A stretch of 8,316 bases of DNA, taken from contig JANXYA010000013.1 in NCBI GenBank assembly GCA_025350345.1, positions 1 to 8,316 of the forward strand, in the 5' to 3' direction. Shown here one piece after another: positions 1 through 6,248 of the stretch (position 1 is the first letter of the stretch; the number at the start of each line of letters is the position of its first letter). Below the pieces are notes generated by a model. It was not told the DNA's origin and did not search any database. It was given only the letters and a program-made list of their open reading frames with translations. The DNA is from Gammaproteobacteria bacterium. Its GTDB lineage: Bacteria; Pseudomonadota; Gammaproteobacteria; Steroidobacterales; Steroidobacteraceae. The translations under genes were made by a program, and so were the position numbers.

Positions 1-1
1 G

Positions 2-1156
2 ATGATGGCGGACAACACCGAGCACGTGATCAGCTACTGGGTGCTGCACCAGAGGTTTCATTCGCCCGCGCTCGGCGCCTTCGCCGTCATCTCGCACTGG
101 CTGCCGTTCCTGCTGCTGTCCGGCTACGCCGGCGTGCTGGCCGATCGCAACAATCCGCGGCGCATGATCCAGTGCGGCATGCTGCTGTTCATGGCGGTGT
201 CCATCGCCTGGGGACTGCTGTTCCTGCACGGCACGCTGTATATCTGGGAGGCGTGCGTGCTGCTCGCACTGCACGGCATCGCCGGCGTACTGTGGACCGC
301 GCCGGCGCAACTGCTGATTTTCGACATCGTCGGTCCGGAGCACCTGCAGAGCGCCGTGCGCCTGGGCGCCAGTGCGCGGTACATGGGCATGCTGGTCGGT
401 CCGGCCGTCGGGAATCTCCTGATGATCGCCCTGGGACCGGCGCACGGCATCATTGCCAACGCGCTCATCTACCTTCCCATGCTGATCTGGTTGCACAAGC
501 CACGCTACCTCGAGCGCGCCGACAGTGCCGCGCGACGGCGCCATGTCCTCATCGCCGCCAGTCTCGGTGGCCTGGCACAGAGCTGGCGCAGCATGGGCGG
601 CAATCGCCAGATCATTGCCATGACGCTGCTCGCCGGCTGCGCCTCGTTCTTCGTCGGCAGCGCCTACCAGGCGCAGATGCCCGGTTTCGCCGACGACCTG
701 GGCTTTCGCAGTGCCGGCGCGGCCTACGCCGCGCTGCTGGCGGCGGACGCGGCCGGCGCGTTCAGCGCCGTGCTGCTGCTCGAGAGCCGGAGCCTCCTGC
801 CCGCCACCCCCGGCAGCGCACTGCTCCTCGCCGCCTGCTGGTGCCTGGCGATCGGCGGCTTTGCCCTCTCGCACAGCTACCTGCTGACCCTGTCGCTGCT
901 CCTGGCGGCCGGATTCTTCGAGCTGAGCTTCAGCGCCATGGCACAGACCCTCGTGCAGCTCAGGGCGCCCGCCGCGCAACGCGGCGGCATCGTCGGGCTG
1001 TACATCAGCGCCAGTCTCGGGCTCCGGACCTTCAGCGGCGTCACGGTCGGCCTCGGCGGCGCCCTGGTCGGGATCCACTACTCGCTGGCGCTCAGCGCCG
1101 CAGCGCTCCTGCTGTGCGTCGGTCTGATTGCGCGCTGGATCAGGCCCGCGCGGTAA
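2..1156 (+). CDS. Major facilitator superfamily transporter, 5' end outside window
   Basis: This is an inner-membrane secondary transporter, probably an exporter, of the MFS group that includes EntS-like permeases. The 384 visible residues are mostly hydrophobic helices. The loop 2-3 signature (motif A) is seen at about residues 44-55 (GVLADRNNPRRM), and a VGPAVG helix motif lies at 132-137. The two ATGs at bases 2-7 are unlikely to be the true start. The sequence opens inside the region that normally ends the first helix, so roughly 20-40 N-terminal residues probably lie upstream of the window (inference from family architecture). The gene ends with TAA at 1154-1156 and faces the receptor gene tail to tail across 45 bases, so it is not in the same operon. 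The substrate cannot be told from sequence. The MFS assignment is firm and the subfamily is not. Confidence 0.85.
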   Translation: MMADNTEHVISYWVLHQRFHSPALGAFAVISHWLPFLLLSGYAGVLADRNNPRRMIQCGMLLFMAVSIAWGLLFLHGTLYIWEACVLLALHGIAGVLWTAPAQLLIFDIVGPEHLQSAVRLGASARYMGMLVGPAVGNLLMIALGPAHGIIANALIYLPMLIWLHKPRYLERADSAARRRHVLIAASLGGLAQSWRSMGGNRQIIAMTLLAGCASFFVGSAYQAQMPGFADDLGFRSAGAAYAALLAADAAGAFSAVLLLESRSLLPATPGSALLLAACWCLAIGGFALSHSYLLTLSLLLAAGFFELSFSAMAQTLVQLRAPAAQRGGIVGLYISASLGLRTFSGVTVGLGGALVGIHYSLALSAAALLLCVGLIARWIRPAR

Positions 1157-1201
1157 TACCTGCCGGCACGCTGGCCTCATGCAACCCTTGCGGGTCCGCG
1201 A

Positions 1202-3817
1202 TCAAAATCGCTGGGTGGCGGCCAGGGTCAGGGTCCGCGGCCGAAAGGTGTAGGCGTAGAACAGGGACGATGCCAGACCGTCCGGGACGACGTGCAGCGT
1301 CGGCCGCGAGTCCAGGACGTTGTTGATGGCCAGCCTGAGATCAAGGCCCGCGCGCACCATCCCGAACTGCAGGTTCAGCCTGTTTGTTCCAGGGTCGCCG
1401 TGAGCTCCTCCGGGAAAGTAAAAAATGGAGTTTGGGTCGTTCTCGACAAATGGGCCCGGGTTGCGGCTGGCAAAAATATCGTCCGCACGCACGTAGCCCT
1501 TGGGGCCGCCTTGCAACGGCCAGTTGTATTGGGCCGAGAGTGCCCCACTCCAGGGTGAAGGGACCGAGGGCAATCCCCCGACAACGTCGCCGCGATCGGC
1601 GATGACCTGTCCGGTCGTGGTGAGAATCGTTTCCGTGTAGTGGATGTCCACGTAGCCCACGGCCAGCCGGACGCCAAAACGGCCAGCCACGAGATCCGCG
1701 GTCAGGTCAAAGCCGGAACTGGTCGCCAGCCCGGCATTGGCGGTGTAGCTATTGCTGCACGCATCGTAGGCATGGATCTGCAGATCGTTCCACTTGTCAT
1801 AGAAGATGCTGGCATCCACGTGCACCCGATTGCCGAACAGCGCATGCTTTGCCCCGAGTTCATAGTTCCAGAGTGCATCCGAAGTGAAAGTCGGCGGCAC
1901 CGCACTCGTGCCGCACTGGCCGGGAAAATTGCTGCCACCGCCGCGACTGCCTTTGGCAATCGTCAGGTAATAGAACTTGTGGTCATCCGCCTGATAGGAG
2001 ACGTCAAGTCGCGGCGCAGGCGGAATCGCCGTCAGGCCCTGGACGATGTGTGTGTAGGGAGCAGCGCCAGTATTGGCAAACCCCGCTTCAAAATCCGAAT
2101 AGTCGACTCCTCTCCATCCAAAGCGGGTGCCCAGGGCCAGTTTCCAGCGCCGCGTCAGCTCGAGCTGCAGGTGCCCGAATCCGTCGAGCGCAGTATTGAA
2201 GGCGTAGCCGGCACTGTAGATGCCCGGGTTCCCGGGGTCGGCGATCAGGTAGGTGTCGCGGGTCCGGTTCTCGTGTGAGCGGGAATAAAACAGCCCCGCC
2301 AGCCAGCTCAGGCGCGAATCGACTCGGGCCGATGCCAGGCGCAGCTCCGCGGAGAGCGCGCTCTGATGCACGCCGAGCAGGGTTGGGACGGCCTGTGAGT
2401 AGGACGACGGATACGCAGGTCCCAGCGGGTTGCCGCAGCCCTGGAAGAATTCCAGGCAGGCGGCGTTTGTCTCGTCAACCGTCGCCGCTGCAGTCCGGTC
2501 ATAGAATGCCGCTATCGCGGTGAATTCGGCGCCGCCGAGTTCCTGCTCCAGCTTGAGGGATTCAATGGCGAAGTGATCGTCGTAGGGCTGGCGCAGCAGT
2601 TTTTCGTTCTGGAAAACACCGCCGTTGCCGGGAACACTGGGCATGCCGGGGACCTGGAGATAAACGTAGAAGATCGGCGTGTCGTGCAGGTGAGTGGACT
2701 GGTAAGTGAACGAAGGCGTCAGTCGCAAGGCGTCCGTCGGCTGGAAGACAAGTCCAAGACGCAGCGCTGCAGCCGTAGAGTCATTGGCATTCCGATCGAC
2801 GATGGCGCCATTGAAGGGATCCACGCGATCGATGTAGCCGCCGTCGCTGCGGAACGAGGCGCTCACGCGCACGCCCAGGCGTCCTGGAACAATGGCCTGG
2901 CCCAGCGCGGCGCCAGCTTCCACGCTCATGCCACCCTGGTCACTGGCGGAAACTTCCGCATGGTACAGCCCACTATCGCTCGTCGCGCTGGGTGCCTGCG
3001 TTATGAATCGTATGGCGCCGCCCTGTGCGTTGGATCCAAACAGCGTGCCCTGCGGACCGCGCAGCACCTCCACCCTCGCCAGGTCGAAGGTGACGGGATA
3101 CGGATTTGACAGGTTCGCGTGCACAGCCTGCACCGGCACATCGTCCATGTAGACGGCAATCGTGGGCGCATTGCCCGTGTCGGCACTGACGCCCCTCACG
3201 GTGAGGTTGGAGAGAATCCCCGGGCCAAATTCAGCGCCCACGCCGAAGTCGAGGCCGGGAACCCGACTGGCAATCTCACTGATGTCCTTGATGCCCGCCG
3301 CATCGATTTCCGCCGCGGACAACACATAAGCGCTGATCGGCACGGCGCTCAGGGACTCCTGGCGCAGGGTCGCCGTGACCATGATCTCCTCGAGTGGCTC
3401 GGGCCAGATCGGCGGGTTTGCGTTCGCCTCCCCGGTGCTGCGCCGGAGGCGACGGGCGGGCTCGGCCGCCCGATCCATGGCCAGCAACTTGACCGTCCTG
3501 GAGTTCAGGAATTCAAAACGCAGTCCCGTGCCCTCGAGCATGCGGGTCAACGCCTCGGTCGTGGCCAGGCCCGCGGCGACCTCCTTGCTCAGGCGCCCCG
3601 CCGCCAGTTCAGATACGTAGACGACCTGAACGGAGGTCTGTGCGGCGAATGCCCGCAAGGCCTGCGCCAGCGGGAGCGAGGGAATTCCAGAGGTCAGGGC
3701 ACCGGCCACCGACTGCGCCGGGCAAGTACTGGCAAGGAGGAAGGTCCCGATCACGCCAGCCAGGAAGCTGCGCAGCACAGCTGCTGCGCAGCGTCGTGAA
3801 ATTCGCGTGCGGTGCAT
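1202..3817 (-). CDS. TonB-dependent outer-membrane receptor with N-terminal STN domain
   Basis: This is an 871-residue outer-membrane active transporter that would take up a scarce ligand (siderophore, cofactor or glycan) using TonB/ExbBD energy. A basic, hydrophobic signal peptide covers about residues 1-36. An STN (secretin/TonB short N-terminal) domain follows at about 45-112, then a Pro/Arg-rich linker and a TonB-box-like EEIMVTA at 143-149. The plug spans about 155-280 and carries VRGV (207-210), YMDDVPV (223-229) and VEVLRGPQGTLFGSNAQGG (249-267). The rest is a 22-strand-type barrel ending in the terminal aromatic ...TQRF. The ATG at 3817 is preceded by GAGG at a 6-base spacing. STN domains in this family can signal through FecR-type anti-sigma factors, but no sigma/anti-sigma pair is in the window. 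Sampled blocks of this gene look lower in GC than its neighbours. The ligand is unknown. Confidence 0.93.
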   Translation of the reverse strand: MHRTRISRRCAAAVLRSFLAGVIGTFLLASTCPAQSVAGALTSGIPSLPLAQALRAFAAQTSVQVVYVSELAAGRLSKEVAAGLATTEALTRMLEGTGLRFEFLNSRTVKLLAMDRAAEPARRLRRSTGEANANPPIWPEPLEEIMVTATLRQESLSAVPISAYVLSAAEIDAAGIKDISEIASRVPGLDFGVGAEFGPGILSNLTVRGVSADTGNAPTIAVYMDDVPVQAVHANLSNPYPVTFDLARVEVLRGPQGTLFGSNAQGGAIRFITQAPSATSDSGLYHAEVSASDQGGMSVEAGAALGQAIVPGRLGVRVSASFRSDGGYIDRVDPFNGAIVDRNANDSTAAALRLGLVFQPTDALRLTPSFTYQSTHLHDTPIFYVYLQVPGMPSVPGNGGVFQNEKLLRQPYDDHFAIESLKLEQELGGAEFTAIAAFYDRTAAATVDETNAACLEFFQGCGNPLGPAYPSSYSQAVPTLLGVHQSALSAELRLASARVDSRLSWLAGLFYSRSHENRTRDTYLIADPGNPGIYSAGYAFNTALDGFGHLQLELTRRWKLALGTRFGWRGVDYSDFEAGFANTGAAPYTHIVQGLTAIPPAPRLDVSYQADDHKFYYLTIAKGSRGGGSNFPGQCGTSAVPPTFTSDALWNYELGAKHALFGNRVHVDASIFYDKWNDLQIHAYDACSNSYTANAGLATSSGFDLTADLVAGRFGVRLAVGYVDIHYTETILTTTGQVIADRGDVVGGLPSVPSPWSGALSAQYNWPLQGGPKGYVRADDIFASRNPGPFVENDPNSIFYFPGGAHGDPGTNRLNLQFGMVRAGLDLRLAINNVLDSRPTLHVVPDGLASSLFYAYTFRPRTLTLAATQRF

Positions 3818-3823
3818 GGGCCC

Positions 3824-3827
3824 CCTC
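3824..3827 (-). promoter_or_regulatory. Ribosome binding site of the TonB receptor gene
   Basis: GAGG within a TGAGGGGG run lies six bases before the ATG at 3817 on the minus strand. It supports that start, which is also followed directly by a well-formed signal peptide. Confidence 0.6.
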
Positions 3828-3935
3828 AGCGGCGGGACTTATCCGTGCATGGTAGCAAAATTGTGCGTGCCACTCCTGGACACTGGCCAGGGCCACCTCA
3901 GAACGAGGATTCGGCAGACCAGGAATTACCAGCGC

Positions 3936-4187
3936 TCACTTGGTCTTGACAGCGTCCTTCACTTTCTTCGCACCGCGCTTGGCCGCGGATCCGACTTCCT
4001 GGGCACCTTGCTTGACGGCCTTGCCGACGGCCTTGGCATCGCGCTTTACCGCCTGGCCGAGATCCTTGGCGCTCTCAGCCACGGTCTTGTGGGAGGTGTC
4101 GGGCGCACCGTCCGCGGCATACGACGGATAGGCGGGCGCCAGGGCCAGCAACAAGACCGCGATGAATCCGGCAAAGGTGACATTCAT
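3936..4187 (-). CDS. Small secreted Lys/Ala-rich protein with 11-residue amphipathic repeats
   Basis: This is an 83-residue protein of unknown function. Residues 1-24 form a signal peptide with a hydrophobic VLLLALAP core and a likely cleavage near SYA|AD, so the product should reach the periplasm. The mature part has no hydrophobic segment. It has 14 Lys/Arg against 7 Asp/Glu, a net charge of about +7. From residue 43 it follows a regular 11-residue period, (L/V)GxA(V/A)KxxAxx, through three full units and one partial unit. Such hendecads usually form amphipathic or right-handed coiled helices, as in LEA-like and lipid-binding proteins. The start is supported by GGAG seven bases upstream of the ATG. 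It lies 59 bases downstream of the ketoreductase gene on the same strand, so it could share that transcript or have its own promoter. A role linked to pigment lipid or the envelope is speculation. Confidence 0.75.
   Translation of the reverse strand: MNVTFAGFIAVLLLALAPAYPSYAADGAPDTSHKTVAESAKDLGQAVKRDAKAVGKAVKQGAQEVGSAAKRGAKKVKDAVKTK
3939..4061 (-). repeat. 11-residue (33-base) tandem coding repeat
   Basis: Residues 43-83 of the small secreted protein split into LGQAVKRDAKA, VGKAVKQGAQE, VGSAAKRGAKK and the partial VKDAVKTK. The register holds without gaps. Inside it, the DNA decamer GACGGCCTTG (plus strand) occurs at 4014-4023 and again at 4026-4035. That 12-base repeat encodes the local KAVGKAV. 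Confidence 0.75.
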
Positions 4188-4194
4188 GATGATT

Positions 4195-4198
4195 CTCC
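4195..4198 (-). promoter_or_regulatory. Ribosome binding site of the small secreted protein gene
   Basis: GGAG on the minus strand, seven bases before the ATG at 4187. Its near-ideal spacing is the main support that this short gene is real and starts there. Confidence 0.65.
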
Positions 4199-4246
4199 AG
4201 TACCCACAAGACCCCTGACATACCGACCCGGGCAGAATGCGATAGT

Positions 4247-4978
4247 TCAGCTCATGCCGCCGTTGATCGAGATAATCTGGCCCGTAATATAAGCCGCCTC
4301 GTCGGAAGCGAGGTAACCCACGAGGCTTGCCACCTCACCAGGCAAGCCGGCGCGCTTCATGGGCACCAGTCGCGCAATGGCCTCATCGTCAAAGCTGCGC
4401 TCCGCCATGCCACCCGCGATGATACCGGGCGCGACGGCATTGACGGTGATGCCGCGGCTCGCCAGCTCGAGTGAGAGGGAGCGGGTGGCGGCGTTGAGTG
4501 CACCCTTCGCCGCTGCATAATTGACCTGCCCGCGATTGCCGATGAGCGCCGCGACCGAGGAAATGTTGATTATCCGGCCCCAGCGACTGCGGATCATCGG
4601 CAGCGACAGGGGCTGCGTGACGTTGAAGAAGCCGTCGAGTGCCACATCCAGGACGCGATGCCACTGCCGCGCGCTCATTCCCGGAAATGCGGCGTCATCG
4701 TGCAGGCCGGCATTGTTGACCAGGATCTGGATCGGCGCATCGGCGATGAGGGATTCCAGCCGGGCGCGGGTTGCATCGGCGTCAGTGACATCGAAGGCGA
4801 GCGCTTCGCTGCAGCTGGCCGTCTTGTTGAGCTCCTGGACCAGTGCCGCGGCGGCGTCGCGATTCTGATGGGCGTGCACGTACACGAAATGCCCGGCACC
4901 GGCCAGGCGGCGGCAGATGGCTGCACCGATCCCGCCACTCGCCCCGGTCACCAGCGCGCGCCTCTGGTTGGTGTTCAC
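4247..4978 (-). CDS. apeQ: FabG-type 3-ketoacyl-ACP reductase of the aryl polyene pathway
   Basis: This is a 243-residue short-chain dehydrogenase/reductase predicted to reduce the beta-keto group of the ACP-bound polyene intermediate with NAD(P)H in the cytoplasm. The Rossmann glycine motif TGASGGIG is at 11-18 and NNAG at 88-91. The catalytic Ser141, Tyr154 and Lys158 sit in the ISSVAALIGNRGQVNYAAAKG block, and the C-terminus ends ITGQIISINGGMS. The GNRGQVNY stretch and MPMIRSRWGRI-like region resemble the FabG2/ApeQ group found next to ApeP. The start is a GTG whose bases overlap the dehydratase stop (GTGA), and no in-frame ATG lies just upstream. Oddly, the position that normally holds the structural/catalytic Asn of classical SDRs (VNLxG) is Ala113. 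Reductase family membership is firm. The APE role comes from context. Confidence 0.92.
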   Translation of the reverse strand: MNTNQRRALVTGASGGIGAAICRRLAGAGHFVYVHAHQNRDAAAALVQELNKTASCSEALAFDVTDADATRARLESLIADAPIQILVNNAGLHDDAAFPGMSARQWHRVLDVALDGFFNVTQPLSLPMIRSRWGRIINISSVAALIGNRGQVNYAAAKGALNAATRSLSLELASRGITVNAVAPGIIAGGMAERSFDDEAIARLVPMKRAGLPGEVASLVGYLASDEAAYITGQIISINGGMS

Positions 4979-5442
4979 GATGATGCTCGCATGGGAGGCT
5001 CCTCCCCTGAAGTGGCGGCGAAGGCGATCGTCGCCCGGCCCGCTAGCAACAGACGGGTCGAGTCGGCAAGGCTGAATTCGTAGAGCACCATCGTGTCATC
5101 GCCATTCACCAGCGTGGCGTTGGCAAGGAGGGCGCCGGCGATGTCATCGAGTCGCCCGACATTCATCGTCAGGCCGCGCACACTGGCGAGCATCCCGGGC
5201 CGGGATTTTCGCGGCGAGGCCGCGGCGCGCAGTGCGCCGTGCACCGCCATGGCCTGGGCCGCGTACTCGATGCCGCAGGCGATCCCGAGGCGGCCGTGGG
5301 CGCGCAGCGCGTTGTCCACGCGCCGGTGTGATTCGCTGCGGCAGCAGATACGCTCCACGCTCCACTCGACCACTTCATCCAGCAGGCACATGCGGCCCTG
5401 ATGCGGGATATGAGCGGCAATCCAGGCGTGATCTAGGCGCAC
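4975..5442 (-). CDS. apeP: ApeP-type hotdog-fold 3-hydroxyacyl-ACP dehydratase
   Basis: This is a 155-residue hotdog protein predicted to dehydrate the 3-hydroxyacyl-ACP intermediate and create the conjugated double bonds. The family signatures are the N-terminal IPHQGRMCLLDEV with His14, and GIEYAAQAMAVHGALR with the candidate catalytic Glu59 on the central hot-dog helix. PGMLASVRGL (82-91) and the C-terminal LLLAGRATIAF strand follow. In characterised aryl polyene systems ApeP works as a heteromer with a second dehydratase, ApeI. No ApeI-like gene is in the window. The start is GTG at 5442, supported by GAGG seven bases upstream, and it overlaps the chain-length-factor gene by 10 bases. The stop overlaps the ketoreductase start (GTGA). 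Family identity is strong. The exact chain specificity is inferred. Confidence 0.9.
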   Translation of the reverse strand: MRLDHAWIAAHIPHQGRMCLLDEVVEWSVERICCRSESHRRVDNALRAHGRLGIACGIEYAAQAMAVHGALRAAASPRKSRPGMLASVRGLTMNVGRLDDIAGALLANATLVNGDDTMVLYEFSLADSTRLLLAGRATIAFAATSGEEPPMRASS

Positions 5443-6248
5443 GGGATCACCTCGACACGCAGCGTCTGCGGCTCCAGGTACGCGATGTTCACGCTCCTCG
5501 TCTGTCGCTTCGCAATCGCCTCAAGCAGCACCAGACCCTGGGCCGCCGGAATGGCCGCGCGCAGTGCCTCCAATTCAGCATGACCGATACCGTCAGCCGC
5601 CCCGCTGTCCAGGCAGACGCGCAACTGCGCCAGCGCACGGGGCTGCGGGCTGGCGTGCAGGACCAGTGCCATCCCGAATGCGGCCGGCACCGTGCGCGCG
5701 GCACGCAGCGGCGGTGGGTAGTCCAGATCGTACGCGATGAGCGCCGTGGTGGCGCCGTGCACGGCAATCTGGGTCAACGCCTCGAGCAGCCCGGCGGCGA
5801 AACTGGCGTCATAGGCGCAGACCGTCGTCGATGGCACCTGCGTATGGGCGGCGATGCTCCAGTAGCCGGCGGGCGCGTTGTGCACCGAGTTGTGAAAGCG
5901 TGTCGGGGACAGGGCCCGATTGGCCGACGCCAGCGTCTGGCAGATCTCATGACAGTTGTCGCCATCGCCGCCGGAGGAGGCGAACACCACGGGCAGCCGC
6001 GCCGGATCCGTGTCGGACTGGCGCGCCGCCTCGAGCCCGATCGCGAAGGCGAGCCTGACCACGCGACCCGTGCGACGGCGTTCCGTGGGTGGCAGGGTGT
6101 CGGGAGCGCTCAGCAGCGTGTCCGCGCGCTGATAAGGCTGCCGGTCGCTCAGCACGGCCTCGGTCTGCGGCCAGTCTGCGAGACCTGGCCCGCGGACACC
6201 GATGCCCGTCACGTAGGCGAGAAGTTCGTTCGTCGCCGCGGCGCTCAC
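5433..6248 (-). CDS. apeC: Beta-ketoacyl synthase chain-length factor (half-size KS-like subunit)
   Basis: This is a 271-residue protein resembling only the N-terminal half of a ketosynthase (Ketoacyl-synt_2 type). Blocks typical of APE chain-length factors are seen: ASSGGDGDN (90-98), HNSVHNAPAGYWSIA (119-133) and AYDASFAAGLLEAL (145-158). The region matching the ketosynthase nucleophile elbow lacks TACSSS, and there is no HGTGT or KGATGH block, so it should be catalytically inactive. In this family it is expected to pair with the adjacent ketosynthase and set polyene length. The start is taken as GTG at 6248, which overlaps the ketosynthase stop as GTGA. The frame stays open up to 6530, but that extension is Arg/Gly-rich and antiparallel-codon-like with no family similarity. 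One Cys (144) lies close to the elbow. I regard it as non-catalytic. Confidence 0.9.
   Translation of the reverse strand: MSAAATNELLAYVTGIGVRGPGLADWPQTEAVLSDRQPYQRADTLLSAPDTLPPTERRRTGRVVRLAFAIGLEAARQSDTDPARLPVVFASSGGDGDNCHEICQTLASANRALSPTRFHNSVHNAPAGYWSIAAHTQVPSTTVCAYDASFAAGLLEALTQIAVHGATTALIAYDLDYPPPLRAARTVPAAFGMALVLHASPQPRALAQLRVCLDSGAADGIGHAELEALRAAIPAAQGLVLLEAIAKRQTRSVNIAYLEPQTLRVEVIPCA
5450..5453 (-). promoter_or_regulatory. Ribosome binding site deciding the GTG start of the dehydratase
   Basis: GAGG on the minus strand lies seven bases before GTG at 5442, inside the last codons of the chain-length-factor gene. It supports the 10-base overlap and the non-ATG start. The next residues (RLDHAWIAAHIPH) already match the family's N-terminus. 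Confidence 0.65.

Noticed and set aside
1138..1204. Possible bidirectional terminator between the convergent transporter and receptor genes
   Set aside because: GGCCCGC near 1143 can pair imperfectly with GCGGGTC near 1190, but the loop is about 40 bases and no T-run is present on either strand. I cannot support it.
172..1326. A 384-codon open frame on the plus strand overlapping the transporter gene
   Set aside because: Its translation is Arg/Ala/Gly-rich with no hydrophobic segments or recognisable domain, as expected for an out-of-frame reading of GC-rich coding DNA. The other frame gives a clear MFS protein.
3855..3872. Sigma-54-like promoter upstream of the receptor (TGGCACG and TTGC on the minus strand)
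   Set aside because: Seven bases separate TGGCACG from TTGC where four are needed, so the GG and GC dinucleotides are three bases too far apart. This is close to certainly a chance match.
3884..3895. Inverted repeat TGGCC-AG-GGCCA between the small gene and the receptor
   Set aside because: The loop is two bases and no T-run follows, so it is not a credible terminator. It is too short to call an operator without evidence.
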